Shown piece by piece: positions 8,821 through 19,234 of a stretch of DNA of 64,000 nt. The notes under the pieces are model-generated. The model saw only the letters and a list, made by a program, of their open reading frames with translations. It did not search any database and was not told where the DNA came from. The stretch is from an uncultured Prevotella sp. (GTDB lineage: Bacteria; Bacteroidota; Bacteroidia; Bacteroidales; Bacteroidaceae), in contig CAJOEC010000004.1 in assembly GCA_905233425.1 (NCBI GenBank), positions 36,506 through 100,505 on the forward strand. The letters are read 5' to 3'. Numbering within the stretch: the first letter of the stretch is position 1; each line of letters begins with the position of its first letter. The position numbers and the translations under genes were made by a program.

Positions 8821-9333
8821 ATGAAGAAAACCCTTTTCGTGGCTTTGCTGACAGCCCTTACACTTAGAGTCGGCGCACAGACAAACATCCCAAAGGAGGC
8901 TCCACAGTTAGAGTTCGCACTTCAACTGAAAGTCACCCTGGGCGAGACATTCTCCATCGACAACACCCAGCACGGACGCCGCACTGTCATCCCCATCACA
9001 GGAGGCACCTTTGAAGGCCCGCTGTTGAAAGGTACAATCGTCAATGGTGGCGCAGACTATCAGATAGCCAACGCCCAGGGTCGCACTGAACTGGAGGCCA
9101 TCTACTGCATCAAGACCGATGACGGCATCTACATCCACGTGCGCAACCGTGGCATCATTGCCAGTGGTAACGATGCTGACGGCAAGCCCTCTTTCTATTT
9201 CCGCTGCGCACCCCAGTTTGAGGCTCCTGCCGACAGCAAATACGGGTGGCTGAACAACGCCCTCTTTCTCTGCGCCCCGGATTTCACCCCAGGCTTTAAT
9301 GGCATTGTGCTAAACGTGTGGAAAGTGAAATAG
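8821..9333 (+). CDS. Secreted DUF3237 family protein
   Basis: A 170-residue protein with signal peptide MKKTLFVALLTALTLRVGAQ, then a single small beta-barrel-like domain. The stretches VIPITGGTFEGPLLKGTI, NGGADYQ and ALFLCAPDF match what I know of DUF3237. The biochemical function of the family is not established. It starts 17 bp after the helix-hairpin-helix gene and is followed by a clear terminator, so it ends that small operon. Confidence 0.8.
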   Translation: MKKTLFVALLTALTLRVGAQTNIPKEAPQLEFALQLKVTLGETFSIDNTQHGRRTVIPITGGTFEGPLLKGTIVNGGADYQIANAQGRTELEAIYCIKTDDGIYIHVRNRGIIASGNDADGKPSFYFRCAPQFEAPADSKYGWLNNALFLCAPDFTPGFNGIVLNVWKVK

Positions 9334-9355
9334 CAACGCATAGTGCTGTGTAATT

Positions 9356-9378
9356 GCCCGCTAAATGCGGGCTTTTTT
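9356..9378 (+). terminator. Terminator after the DUF3237 gene
   Basis: GCCCGC and GCGGGC form a stem with a 5-nt loop followed by six T residues, 23 bp after the stop codon. Confidence 0.85.
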
Positions 9379-9474
9379 CGTTATTGAGATAAATCAAAAA
9401 CAAAGAGAGACGATAGCGAAACAAAAAGAAAAGGCGTATGGACGTGCGCAAAAACGCATATCCCAAATAATATG

Positions 9475-9482
9475 TAATTTTG
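9475..9482 (+). promoter_or_regulatory. -7 box of the FAS1/SusCD operon promoter
   Basis: TAATTTTG lies 56 bp upstream of the first gene of the operon. No TTTG -33 element is evident, which would fit an activator-dependent promoter such as one driven by an HTCS regulator. That last point is inference. Confidence 0.5.
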
Positions 9483-9538
9483 CAAACGAAATTTAAACGG
9501 CAGAAATAACTAACAAATAAAATCACCAAAAACAACGT

Positions 9539-12112
9539 ATGAAAAACGCAGGAAGGCAAGAAATGCGACAGCGGAGCCGACAATTTATGGCGGCAGCCGT
9601 TGGCTTTTTGCTGGCAGGAGGAGGCTGTCTGCTGTCATCGTGTGACCAGTATGACCTTGACGAGCGTACCCCCGACGGATGGGGCTCCAGCATCTATAGC
9701 TGGCTCGACGAGGCAGGCAACTATCGCACCACGGTGAACATCATCGACGACCTGGGCTATCGTGAAGTTTTGGCCAAGACAGGATCGAAGACACTGTTCG
9801 TGGCCGACGACGCAGCCTTTGACCGTTTCTACCAGCTAAACAGATGGGGCGTGAAAAGCTATCGTGACCTCACAACGTCGCAGAAGAAACTGCTGCTCTT
9901 CGGCAGCATGATGGACAACTCTATGCAGTTAGGCTCGCTGTCGAGCGTAGAGGGCGACCCCCCACGCGAGGGTGAGGCCATGCGCCGCTTCGCCAGTAGC
10001 ACACCCTACGACTCTGTCGCTGTGATAACGCCCGACCAGATGCCAGACAATCCTTACTGGCGCCGGTTCCGTGACAGTGGGCAGCCTATAGTTTGCATGA
10101 CCGACAACACTACTGTGCCATTGGTGCAGTTCATAGAGAAGCAGCTTGTGAACAGGCGCATCACTAACGATGATTACGATTTCATATATAATAAGACCAC
10201 ACACCGCCAGCCCGGCGATGCGAGTGTGAACAGCATTCAGGTGGAGCAGCCAAACATCAAGTGCTCAAACGGTTTCATCCACAAGATGGAGCAAGTCATC
10301 CTGCCATTGCCGAACATGGCCGAGCTGATAAAGCTGAGGCCCGTCGTCTCGAAGTGGAACAAGCTGCTGGAACGCTACTGCGCTCCCTATCCGCTTGACC
10401 TGAGCTATGCCACACAGTACAACTATTTATATGACGCGAACATTGACACACTCTACCAGAAGCGTTTCTTCTCTGAGAAGTCACAAGACGGGCAAGCCGT
10501 GAACATGACTCCCGACCGCAGGGCTGTGAACGGAAAGCTGAAGTTCGACCCGGAATGGAACGCATACTATGCTGGAAACAACGACCAGGACGGAAACATC
10601 GTCATGCAGCGCGACATGGCCGTGATGATGGTTCCAAGCAACGACGCTCTCGACGAGTATTGGAACGACGGTGCCGGCAAGGTGCTCCGCGACTATTACG
10701 GCACGTGGGACAATGTGCCCGACGATGTCATCTCCGAGCTGATTAACAACAACATGCTCTCGTCGTTTGTCAATTCAGTGCCCTCAAAATTCGATGGCAT
10801 CCTCAACGATGCCAACGACCCTATGGGCGTGTCGGTAGAGGCCATCGACTCTGTTTGGCTGGCCTGCAACGGCGCAATCTATCTCACCAACCAGGTCTAT
10901 TCTCCCACGGCCTACGTCAGCGTATCGTTCCCTGCACTTGTGAATGAGACAATGCGTATTATCTATTGGGGTATCAAGCAGTTACAGTACAACGTCTACC
11001 TCAACTCCATGAACTCCTACTACAGCTTCTTCATCCCCACCAACGATGCCCTGAAGCACTATATTGACCCGTGTTCATACGGAAAGAACCGTCTGCAGAC
11101 GCTCCATTTCCACTACGACCCGTCAAAGCCTGATGCAGAGAAGGTGTGGGCCAGCGTTTGGAACATTGACCCGGAGACAGGCGAGGAGGCCGATTCTGTT
11201 GGTATTATACGTGACAACGGCATCATCACCAACCGACTGAAGGACATACTTGACACTCACATCGTCATCGGTAACGTGGAGGACGGTCATGAATACTACC
11301 GCACCAAGGGTGGCACAGAGATTCGTGTAGCCAACGCACAGGCTGGAGCCAACGGCATGAAAGTATTAGGAAGCCTCCAGGAGAACGAGACAGAGGCCGT
11401 ACCCGTGAGCTACATTTACGACCAGTCACCGCAGACCAACGGCATAGGCATGGGTAACGGTAAGAGCTACGTCCTTGACGAAGAGCCTATCATGGGAACA
11501 CGCCAGACCGTGCGTGACGTGCTCGAACAGCACGAGGAGTTCTCCAAATTCCTGGAGCTGATGGACGGCAGCGGACTCTTTGAGATGCTCCACCTCGGAC
11601 GCAACGCCACCGCAGGACAGAACATCTCGGTGTTCAACACCTACCACTATACTATATATGTTCCTACAAACGAGAGTATCGAAGCCCTGCAGCGTGCAGG
11701 CAAGCTGTCGTCGTGGGAGAAAGTGGACGAGTATGAGCAAGCAGGAAACCTTGACGGCAAGACCCGCGACTCGTTGCAGATTGTCAACTTCCTGAAATAC
11801 CACATCCAGGATAATGCCCTCTTTATCGGTGCAGAAGACGCCTCTGGCGATTTCGAGACATCCTATTCCTACCTGAACAATAAGACATGGGCATTCTACC
11901 GTGTGAACGCCAAGCTTACAAGCGATGGCATCACCATACGCGACCATGCCGGCAACGTGCGCAATGTGGTCACCACCAATCCGCACCTCTTCAATCTTAT
12001 GGCACGTGAATACCAGTATGATGGTGCCGATGCCAGCCGTGCAGTACGCATTGAGACGTCATCATCGGCTGTAATCCATCTCATTGACCAGCCGCTACTA
12101 ATTGAAAACTGA
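9539..12112 (+). CDS. Outer-membrane lipoprotein with about four FAS1 (fasciclin-like) domains
   Basis: An 857-residue protein whose N-terminal signal ends in a lipobox (LLSSC, Cys35), predicting a lipoprotein. Four copies of the FAS1 core motif recur along the chain: LFVADDAAFDRFY near 86, MMVPSNDALDEYW near 362, FFIPTNDALKHYI near 497 and YTIYVPTNESIEAL near 704. Each is followed by helical and beta segments, and by NGFIHKMEQVI- or VIHLIDQPL-type closing strands. FAS1 domains mediate adhesion or binding in other systems. In polysaccharide-utilisation loci such lipoproteins sit beside SusCD and are presumed surface glycan-binding proteins, but their ligand is unknown. It is the first gene of a seven-gene operon, with SusC 19 bp downstream. 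Confidence 0.8.
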   Translation: MKNAGRQEMRQRSRQFMAAAVGFLLAGGGCLLSSCDQYDLDERTPDGWGSSIYSWLDEAGNYRTTVNIIDDLGYREVLAKTGSKTLFVADDAAFDRFYQLNRWGVKSYRDLTTSQKKLLLFGSMMDNSMQLGSLSSVEGDPPREGEAMRRFASSTPYDSVAVITPDQMPDNPYWRRFRDSGQPIVCMTDNTTVPLVQFIEKQLVNRRITNDDYDFIYNKTTHRQPGDASVNSIQVEQPNIKCSNGFIHKMEQVILPLPNMAELIKLRPVVSKWNKLLERYCAPYPLDLSYATQYNYLYDANIDTLYQKRFFSEKSQDGQAVNMTPDRRAVNGKLKFDPEWNAYYAGNNDQDGNIVMQRDMAVMMVPSNDALDEYWNDGAGKVLRDYYGTWDNVPDDVISELINNNMLSSFVNSVPSKFDGILNDANDPMGVSVEAIDSVWLACNGAIYLTNQVYSPTAYVSVSFPALVNETMRIIYWGIKQLQYNVYLNSMNSYYSFFIPTNDALKHYIDPCSYGKNRLQTLHFHYDPSKPDAEKVWASVWNIDPETGEEADSVGIIRDNGIITNRLKDILDTHIVIGNVEDGHEYYRTKGGTEIRVANAQAGANGMKVLGSLQENETEAVPVSYIYDQSPQTNGIGMGNGKSYVLDEEPIMGTRQTVRDVLEQHEEFSKFLELMDGSGLFEMLHLGRNATAGQNISVFNTYHYTIYVPTNESIEALQRAGKLSSWEKVDEYEQAGNLDGKTRDSLQIVNFLKYHIQDNALFIGAEDASGDFETSYSYLNNKTWAFYRVNAKLTSDGITIRDHAGNVRNVVTTNPHLFNLMAREYQYDGADASRAVRIETSSSAVIHLIDQPLLIEN

Positions 12113-12128
12113 AGATTGAAAATTGAAG
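12101..12128 (+). repeat. Heptamer-periodic segment spanning the FAS1 gene end and SusC leader
   Basis: Four exact 7-bp periods (ATTGAAA, ACTGAAG, ATTGAAA, ATTGAAG) end 3 bp before the SusC ATG. They overlap the last codons and the TGA (12110-12112) of the upstream gene. Confidence 0.65.
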
Positions 12129-12131
12129 ACT

Positions 12132-15100
12132 ATGAATACTATACAGCAATTATTCCGTAGTGGAGATTGGACTAAAAGATTAGGGGTTGTGGCATTATGC
12201 CTGCAATTCTCGCTCTTCGGCTTTCAATCTTCTATTTGCTACGCGCAGAAAGCCGGCGACATCATCAGCGGTACCGTTACCGATGATTTCGGCCCGGTGA
12301 TGCGTGCCAATGTGGTGGAAATTGATGCCCAGAACCGTATTGTGGCATCTGCCGTCACCGACATGAGCGGTAACTTCTCCTTCAAGCTGAAGAATCCTAA
12401 GGACAAGCTGCGTATAACATACGTGGGCTACAAGACCGTCACCCTTCCGCTCAACAAGACCAAGTATGTGGTCAAGATGCAGGATGCGACACAGATAAAG
12501 GAAGTGACCGTCACTGCAAAGAAGAGGACGCAAGGCTCGGGTCTTGCCATCCCCGTGGACGAAATTTCAACGGCCCAGCAGAGCATCAGCATGAGCGAGT
12601 TCGAAGGACTGTCTATCACAACTGTCGACGAAGCCCTTCAGGGACGTATCGCCGGTCTTGATATCGTGGCCAACAGCGGTAACCTCGGTTCGGGCACATC
12701 GATGCGTCTGCGTGGTGTGTCGTCGATCAACGGCTCGTCGGAGCCTCTCATCGTTGTCGACGGTAACGTCTGGGAGACCAACACCAACAATTTCGACTTC
12801 CAGTCGGCAAACGAAGAGAAATTCGCCGAGCTGCTCAATGTGAACCCCGAAGACATCGAGAGCATCAGCGTCCTCAAGGATGCCGCCGCTACGGCCATCT
12901 GGGGTTCGCAGGGTTCCAATGGTGTCATCGAGATCAAGACCAAGCGTGGTGTACGAGGCAAGACTCGTGTGAACTACAGTTTCCGTCTTACTGGCACCTA
13001 TCAGCCCGATGGCTACCAAATGCTCAATGGTGACGAGTACACCATGCTGCTCAAGGAAGAGTATTTCAACCCACGCATGAGCGACGTGGCCAGTAACATC
13101 CCCGAAATCAACTACAAGAAGGATGGTGACATCGTCGACGGCCGCATCTATACCGAAGGCAACATGTACGACGACAATACCGACTGGCTGGATCTTGTGA
13201 AGAAGACCGGTTGGCGCCAGAACCACTATCTGGCTCTTTCAGGTGGTGGCGAGAAGGCCCATTTCCGCATCGGTGCCGGTTATGACCACGAGACAGGTTC
13301 GATTATCGAACAGGAGCTCAATCGCTTCACCTCGCGTGTGAACCTCGACTATTTCGTGTCGAACCGCATCAAGGTTGAGACAAACATTGCACTCACCTAC
13401 ACTAAGAACAAGAAAAACGCCGGTGACCTTCTCTCTATTGCATACGTGCGTATGCCAAACCTCTCGGTCTATGAGGAAGACAAGTTCGGCAATGACCTTG
13501 ACGAGTACTATTCAATGCTGCCTACAGTGAGTTCAGCACTGCGCGACCAATTGAACCACAAGAACCCCGTGGCTCTGGCACATCTGGCAAAGAACAATGA
13601 GACGAGCTACAACATCACCCCCGAGTTCAAGATAAACTATCGTCTGCTTGGCCTCGACGAGGAGCACCATCGTCTGGATTACGAGGGAAAGGTGGTATTC
13701 AACATCTTCAACAGGTATAACGACGAGTTCATGCCTCTCTCACTTAGCACGACTGGCTGGCACGACACACAGAACAAGCAGAGCAATCGCACAACGGCAA
13801 GCTCAGACAAGAGCCTCGGTGTCACCACCACCCACACACTGACTTTCACGCCTTCGTTCAAGAACAAAGACCATTCGCTGACCATGATGCTCCGCGGACA
13901 GGTTACCAGCGGTACTTCTTCATCACAGAACACTTCACAGTGGGGACTGCCCAGCGAGAACATCCAGAGCACTGCCGCCGAGGGTATCAACGACGGCATG
14001 AGCACAGGTAGCGGACAGTGGCGCTCAGTCTACTTCACTTATTCAGCCCACTATGCCTACAAGGGCCGCTACATGGCCGACTTCAGTGTCCGCCGTGACG
14101 GTTCCACAAAGTTCGGTGACGACCAGCGCTGGGGTAACTTCCCCGCACTGTCGCTCCGTTGGAACCTCGGCAAGGAACCATGGTTCCAGAAAGCGCTTCC
14201 TTTCGTCTCCATGCTCTCCATCCGTCCAGGCTGGGGTATCGTGGGACGCCAGCCAGGTGCTGAGGGTCTCTTCTACAGCAGATACAGCCGAGGGTCCGGT
14301 TATCTGATACAAGGTTCCACCGCTCCGCAGAACATTCAGCTGAAAAACCTGAAATGGGAACAGAAGGAGACCTACAACATCGGTACAGACTTCGGATTCT
14401 TCAAAGACCGTATCACGGGTAATGTCGAGTTCTACTGGCAGTACACCAGCGACCTGCTCATGGGCGGACGCGGCATCCCGACCAGCAGCGGCTACTCCAC
14501 ATTGGCCTACCAGAACGTGGGTGACATGAAGAATGTCGGTTGGGAGTTCAACCTCAACGGTAACAGCATCGTCAAGGCTGGAAAGTTCAGGGCCGACTTC
14601 AACATCACATTTGCTAACAACAAGAACCAGATAACGTCGATGGACGAGACCTGTCTTGCATCGCTCAACAACGAGTTCAACCGCTCCAACGGTTCTTACC
14701 TCACTCGTGTAGAGCTGAATACCGCATTAGGCAGTATTTATGGCTTCCGCTATTTGGGTGTCTACCAGTACTCTGACTATTCGCCTGAAGAAGTGAAGGG
14801 TGTCTCCGGACCGAATGCTCCTGTTGCACGCGACAAGGACGGTATTGTCATTCTCGACGAGAACAACATGGTGAAGCCCGTACTGTTCTGTGCCGGAACC
14901 GTCAACTACCAGTTCCGTGGTGGTGATGCCATCTACGAGGACGTGAACCATGACGGACAGATCAACGAGCTTGACATTGTCTACCTCGGCTCATCACTGC
15001 CTAAGTTCACCGGCGGTTTCGGATTCAAGCTCCACTACGGACGCTTGTCATGGAACAACCAGTTCAACTTCCGCTACGGCAACAAGATTATCAACGCCGC

Positions 15101-15488
15101 CCGCATGGAGGTTGAGAAGATGTACGACAACAACAACCAGAGCCGTGCCGTCAACTGGCGCTGGCGTGTCGAGGGCGACATAACTGACATACCACGTGCA
15201 CTGCGTCAGACTGGTTACAACTGGTTAGGCTCAGACCGTTTCGTCGAGGATGGCTCCTTCATCCGTCTGAACTACACACAGCTTTCCTATTCGCTCGATC
15301 CGAAAGTGATAAAGGCCTGGGGACTGTCACAGTTGTCCTTCTACTTCTCGGCCAACAACCTCTTCGTCATCACCAAGTATAGTGGTGCTGACCCGGAGGT
15401 GGGCTACGGCAGCATGAGTATTGTCACCGACGGTGCCAAGACACCGCGTGCCAAGTCGTTCACCGGAGGCATAACCATACAGTTCTAA
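12132..15488 (+). CDS. SusC-family TonB-dependent outer-membrane transporter (first pair)
   Basis: A 1118-residue protein from the ATG at 12132; an in-frame TTG at 12123 lies inside the leader repeat and is rejected. Order of domains: a long signal region (about 1-41, ending SSICYAQ), a carboxypeptidase-D-like domain (about 47-115, ISGTVTDDFGPVMRANV), a plug with VDEALQGRIAGLDIV, MRLRGVSSING and VLKDAAATAIWGSQGSNGVI, then the 22-strand barrel ending in aromatic-containing GGITIQF. This is the classic SusC/RagA layout. The protein would import oligosaccharides across the outer membrane, powered by TonB, with its SusD partner 29 bp downstream. The substrate is not readable from the sequence; xylan oligosaccharides are inferred from neighbours. 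Confidence 0.95.
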   Translation: MNTIQQLFRSGDWTKRLGVVALCLQFSLFGFQSSICYAQKAGDIISGTVTDDFGPVMRANVVEIDAQNRIVASAVTDMSGNFSFKLKNPKDKLRITYVGYKTVTLPLNKTKYVVKMQDATQIKEVTVTAKKRTQGSGLAIPVDEISTAQQSISMSEFEGLSITTVDEALQGRIAGLDIVANSGNLGSGTSMRLRGVSSINGSSEPLIVVDGNVWETNTNNFDFQSANEEKFAELLNVNPEDIESISVLKDAAATAIWGSQGSNGVIEIKTKRGVRGKTRVNYSFRLTGTYQPDGYQMLNGDEYTMLLKEEYFNPRMSDVASNIPEINYKKDGDIVDGRIYTEGNMYDDNTDWLDLVKKTGWRQNHYLALSGGGEKAHFRIGAGYDHETGSIIEQELNRFTSRVNLDYFVSNRIKVETNIALTYTKNKKNAGDLLSIAYVRMPNLSVYEEDKFGNDLDEYYSMLPTVSSALRDQLNHKNPVALAHLAKNNETSYNITPEFKINYRLLGLDEEHHRLDYEGKVVFNIFNRYNDEFMPLSLSTTGWHDTQNKQSNRTTASSDKSLGVTTTHTLTFTPSFKNKDHSLTMMLRGQVTSGTSSSQNTSQWGLPSENIQSTAAEGINDGMSTGSGQWRSVYFTYSAHYAYKGRYMADFSVRRDGSTKFGDDQRWGNFPALSLRWNLGKEPWFQKALPFVSMLSIRPGWGIVGRQPGAEGLFYSRYSRGSGYLIQGSTAPQNIQLKNLKWEQKETYNIGTDFGFFKDRITGNVEFYWQYTSDLLMGGRGIPTSSGYSTLAYQNVGDMKNVGWEFNLNGNSIVKAGKFRADFNITFANNKNQITSMDETCLASLNNEFNRSNGSYLTRVELNTALGSIYGFRYLGVYQYSDYSPEEVKGVSGPNAPVARDKDGIVILDENNMVKPVLFCAGTVNYQFRGGDAIYEDVNHDGQINELDIVYLGSSLPKFTGGFGFKLHYGRLSWNNQFNFRYGNKIINAARMEVEKMYDNNNQSRAVNWRWRVEGDITDIPRALRQTGYNWLGSDRFVEDGSFIRLNYTQLSYSLDPKVIKAWGLSQLSFYFSANNLFVITKYSGADPEVGYGSMSIVTDGAKTPRAKSFTGGITIQF

Positions 15489-15517
15489 TTCATTGTTTAT
15501 AGTTAAAGTTTATAGAT

Positions 15518-17227
15518 ATGATTACCTATATAAAGAAATACATAGCCGCTGGTTTCGTAGGCTGCGCTGTATGTGCAGTGACCACCTCCTGCTCCGACTT
15601 CCTCGAGATACTACCCCTTAACGATGTGGTTTTAGAGAACTACTGGACTGACAAGGGTGATGTCGAGAGTGTGATGAACAGTTGCTACGAGACCCTTGAG
15701 CATGGCGACGTCCTTCAGCGCTATGCCGTATGGGGCGAGTTGCGCAGTGACAATATGACACATGGCGCCAACGTGCCAAACGAAATCAATGAAATCCTCA
15801 AGGAGAACCTGCTGCCCTCAAACACGTATTGCAACTGGTCAAAGTTCTACGAGGCTATCAACAGGTGCAACATACTTTGCCACTATGCGCCGAAGGTGCA
15901 GGCCATTGACCCGAACTACACTGAGGAGGAGATGCGTGCCAATGTTGCGGAGGCGACGTGGATACGCTCATTGAGCTATTTCTACCTCATTCGCACATTC
16001 CGCGATGTGCCTTACTCCACTGAGCCAAGCATTGACGACACGCAGAACTACATCCTGCCAGCCATGCCGTTTAATCAGGTACTCGACTCGCTTATCTATT
16101 CGCTGGAGACAGTCAAGGGCGACGCTGTCCGCAGATACTATACTGACGAGAGTCCATCGGCATGGCAGAACTCGTGTCGTGTGACACGATGGGCTGTCTA
16201 TGCACTTCTGGCCGACCTCTACTTGTGGAAGGGCGACTGGGACAACGCCATCCGCTACTGTGACCTTGTCATCGATTACAAGAAGCTCCAATTCGAGGAA
16301 CTGCTTGAGCGTGAGGGTAATGTGAACAATATCGACCTCATTGACAGCATCCCTATGATTCTCGACCACAGAAAAGACATGCGCACTTGCGGAAACGCAT
16401 ACAACGAGATTTTTGGAGACGGAAATTCATTCGAGAGCATCATCGAACTATACTTTGACAGAAACCAAACGCAGAAGAACACTCTTGTTAGCGATTATTA
16501 TGGCTATAATAATGATTTGCTGGGACGCATCACCCCACCATCGTTCCTTGCCAACAAAGAGATAGCTACTGGTTCTGACAAGGAGTCCGTGTTCAAAAAG
16601 TTCGACGGACGGGCATACTCAAGTTTTTATAACACGTCGGGAGACAATTTCGCCATCACCAAGTATAATTTCACAAATGTTAGTTACCTGACCGAGTCGG
16701 TGAACAAGTTCTCTGACCTGAATTTTAGCTATACACGCCGTTCAAGTGGTGACGCTAACTGGATATTCTACCGTCTCTCTGACATGCTGCTCATTAAGGC
16801 AGAGGCTCTTATCGAGCGCGACGGTGAGGGTGACCGCGAGAATGCTTTCACGCTTATCAACATCGTGAACAAACGTGCAAACGATGGTGTCAAGCAGACG
16901 AGGACAACACAGCTCGACCCGAAATCCTATGTTGACTCCAAGTCAGCCATGGAAGACCTCGTGCTGGAAGAGCGTCAGCGTGAGTTCATCTTCGAGGGCA
17001 AGAGGTGGTTCGACCTTATACGCTTCGCTCGTAGAGACGGGAACAACGACAGGCTTGTACGTCTGACAGCCCGCAAGTATAAGCAGAACAGGACAGCCAT
17101 GGAGATTAAACTGGCCGACCCCAACATCATCTATTTCCCATACGCGAAGAGCGAGCTGAAGGTCAACCCGCTTTTGAAACAGAACCCGGCATTCTTGACG
17201 GGTGAGGACTCGGAGCTTACTAAGTAG
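15518..17227 (+). CDS. SusD/RagB-family glycan-binding lipoprotein (first pair)
   Basis: A 569-residue lipoprotein with lipobox TTSC (Cys25) after MITYIKKYIAAGFVGC. It has the alpha-helical TPR-like SusD fold signatures: an N-terminal DFLEILPLNDVV segment, NRCNILCHYAPK, the tract RWAVYALLADLYLWKGDW near 230, and a late block with LEERQREFIFEGKRWFDLIRFAR, the hallmark of the family. It forms the lid of the SusCD complex. It pairs with the SusC gene ending 29 bp upstream. The leader and first codons (ATGATTACC) are nearly the same as in four downstream genes. Confidence 0.95.
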   Translation: MITYIKKYIAAGFVGCAVCAVTTSCSDFLEILPLNDVVLENYWTDKGDVESVMNSCYETLEHGDVLQRYAVWGELRSDNMTHGANVPNEINEILKENLLPSNTYCNWSKFYEAINRCNILCHYAPKVQAIDPNYTEEEMRANVAEATWIRSLSYFYLIRTFRDVPYSTEPSIDDTQNYILPAMPFNQVLDSLIYSLETVKGDAVRRYYTDESPSAWQNSCRVTRWAVYALLADLYLWKGDWDNAIRYCDLVIDYKKLQFEELLEREGNVNNIDLIDSIPMILDHRKDMRTCGNAYNEIFGDGNSFESIIELYFDRNQTQKNTLVSDYYGYNNDLLGRITPPSFLANKEIATGSDKESVFKKFDGRAYSSFYNTSGDNFAITKYNFTNVSYLTESVNKFSDLNFSYTRRSSGDANWIFYRLSDMLLIKAEALIERDGEGDRENAFTLINIVNKRANDGVKQTRTTQLDPKSYVDSKSAMEDLVLEERQREFIFEGKRWFDLIRFARRDGNNDRLVRLTARKYKQNRTAMEIKLADPNIIYFPYAKSELKVNPLLKQNPAFLTGEDSELTK

Positions 17228-17257
17228 TTTATAGTTTAAAGATAATAGTTTACAGTT
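17226..17257 (+). repeat. Heptamer-periodic leader of the second FAS1 gene
   Basis: AGTTTAT, AGTTTAA, AGATAAT, AGTTTAC and a partial AGTT run from the SusD stop codon (TAG 17225-17227) straight to the next ATG, so the whole intergenic space is this repeat. Confidence 0.65.
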
Positions 17258-19234
17258 ATGATTACCAAGATAAATAGAACAAGAGTGATGTCAGGAGTAT
17301 TCTCTCTCCTCATTCCTCTCTCCTCATTCCTCTTTACTGCATGTGTGGACAACGATGACGATGTGCCCGAAAACTACTATGCATCAACCAAGCTCACGGC
17401 ATCCGCCTTCTTGGACGAGCGTCCCGAGGAGTTTAGTGAGTTCATCGGTATTATGAAGCGCACGCCATACTACTCCATGCTGTCAACCTACGGCACATAC
17501 ACTACTGCTGGATTGCTCAGGTTCACGGTATTCGCTCCAAACAACGATGGTATCGGCCGATACCTGAAACGTCATGGCTACCAGAGCATTAACGACATTC
17601 CCGAAGAGACCTGCGACACGCTGGTCAGGACGCACATCATTAAGAAAGGGGCGTTCTTCACCACCGACATCGGCGAGGGTGCACTGCCAGAGCTGAACAT
17701 GGCAGACTCATACATCGTGCTCTCCAGCGACAGCGACGTCGCTAACGGTAACAAGCTCATTTACTACATCAACAAGAATTCACGAATGGTGGAGTATAAC
17801 GACTCTGTCATCAACGGTGTCGTCCATGTGCTCGACAATGTAATCACCAAAAGCTCGAAACTGCTCCCCGACAAGATTGAGGAGGACTCGACGCTGACGC
17901 TATTCAACTATGCACTGCGTCTGACGGGAATGTGCGACTCGCTGCTGAGGGATGAGGACGAGACATACACCATTGGCTTGGACTCTGTACATACTGGAGT
18001 CATGGTGCGCTGTACCTCGGGTAGCGCCCTTTACACCCGTTCTTTCTGGCCTGAGAAGCGCTATTTCAAGTACACTGCTTTTGTCGAACCCGATTCAGTG
18101 TTCCATGCACACAACATTTACACCATCGACGACTTGAAAGCATACGCCAAGCAGGTCTACGACCAGACTTACCCCGAAGATGCCGGTCTCTACGACGATG
18201 ACCCCAAGGATCGCCGCAACCCGCTGAACCGCTTTGTGAGCTATCATCTGCTTCCTCGCATCGGACAGTACAACTCGTGGGTGCAGTCAGGAGAACTTCG
18301 TGAGCACTGCTGGGTGACAACCATCAGCGACCCGGAGGAATTCTACGAGACCATGTGTCCCGGTACAATCATGCGTTTCGCCGGCCCGTCGGAAGGTCTC
18401 TTCATCAACCGCAAGGGTGTAAACAGGCAGTACACTGTCCGCGGCGTTAAGGTACTGTCACCGTCCGAGTCGGGAAGCACCGACCAAAACGCCCTTAACG
18501 GTGTCTACCACTATATTGATGACATACTTGTCTATTCTCCAGAGGTGCGCGACGTGGTGCTGAACTGTCGTGTACGCATCGATGCCACTTCCCTTAGTCC
18601 CGACTTCATGAACTGTAACGGCAAGGGCCGCTATGGCGAGGACATACTCACGGGCTTTAAGAACGCGTATATCTGTGACTGGAAAGTGTCAGACGAGACA
18701 TACGTTGGTGTACACTCCGATGTGGGCTACTGGAACTCATACTGCGCCAACGCCGTTTGTATCAGCGGAATCTTCGATGTCAGCATGAAATTGCCGCCTG
18801 TACCGTCTGGAACCTACGAGATACGCTTGGGCTATACCTGTGGCGAAGAACGTGGTGTGGTGCAGATCTACCTGAACAATGAGCCTTGCGGCATCCCTGT
18901 CGACCTGCGTGTCTATGGAGTCGACCCGACCATCGGATGGACAGAGGACGTGGATGACGAAGAGGAGAACAAAGCCATCGACAAGGCCATGCACAACCGT
19001 GGCTACATGAAGGGAACGGACAGCTACCATCCCTGGGATGCCACCAACACCATGCGTGCCACCATGTGGAACCTGCGCCGAGTGCTCACAACCCAGTACT
19101 TAGACAGCAGCAAAGAATACTATCTGCGCTTCCGCCAGGTGCTCGACAACTCCGACGCTTACTGGTCGTTCGACTATCTCGAGCTCTGTCCGAAGAGCGT
19201 TTACGGAAGCCCTGAGGGAGAGGACACACACTAG
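17258..19234 (+). CDS. FAS1-domain lipoprotein with C-terminal beta-sandwich
   Basis: A 658-residue lipoprotein; the lipobox is FTAC with Cys29. The first FAS1 domain (about 45-195) shows LRFTVFAPNNDGIGRYL, VRTHIIKKG and NGVVHVLDNVI. A second, more diverged FAS1-like region follows (about 215-430), with NRFVSYHLLPR and LNGVYHYIDDILVY. The C-terminal part (about 450-650) has WKVSDETYVGVHSDVGYW, LPPVPSGTYEIRLGY and a final YWSFDYLELCPK; it looks like a carbohydrate-binding-module type beta-sandwich. Predicted role: surface glycan binding beside SusCD. It is the fourth gene of the operon. I know of no experimental function for this architecture. Confidence 0.75.
   Translation: MITKINRTRVMSGVFSLLIPLSSFLFTACVDNDDDVPENYYASTKLTASAFLDERPEEFSEFIGIMKRTPYYSMLSTYGTYTTAGLLRFTVFAPNNDGIGRYLKRHGYQSINDIPEETCDTLVRTHIIKKGAFFTTDIGEGALPELNMADSYIVLSSDSDVANGNKLIYYINKNSRMVEYNDSVINGVVHVLDNVITKSSKLLPDKIEEDSTLTLFNYALRLTGMCDSLLRDEDETYTIGLDSVHTGVMVRCTSGSALYTRSFWPEKRYFKYTAFVEPDSVFHAHNIYTIDDLKAYAKQVYDQTYPEDAGLYDDDPKDRRNPLNRFVSYHLLPRIGQYNSWVQSGELREHCWVTTISDPEEFYETMCPGTIMRFAGPSEGLFINRKGVNRQYTVRGVKVLSPSESGSTDQNALNGVYHYIDDILVYSPEVRDVVLNCRVRIDATSLSPDFMNCNGKGRYGEDILTGFKNAYICDWKVSDETYVGVHSDVGYWNSYCANAVCISGIFDVSMKLPPVPSGTYEIRLGYTCGEERGVVQIYLNNEPCGIPVDLRVYGVDPTIGWTEDVDDEEENKAIDKAMHNRGYMKGTDSYHPWDATNTMRATMWNLRRVLTTQYLDSSKEYYLRFRQVLDNSDAYWSFDYLELCPKSVYGSPEGEDTH

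Noticed and set aside
12123..12131. A TTG start for SusC three codons before the ATG
   Set aside because: It lies within the heptamer leader repeat, and the ATG at 12132 gives a normal signal region.
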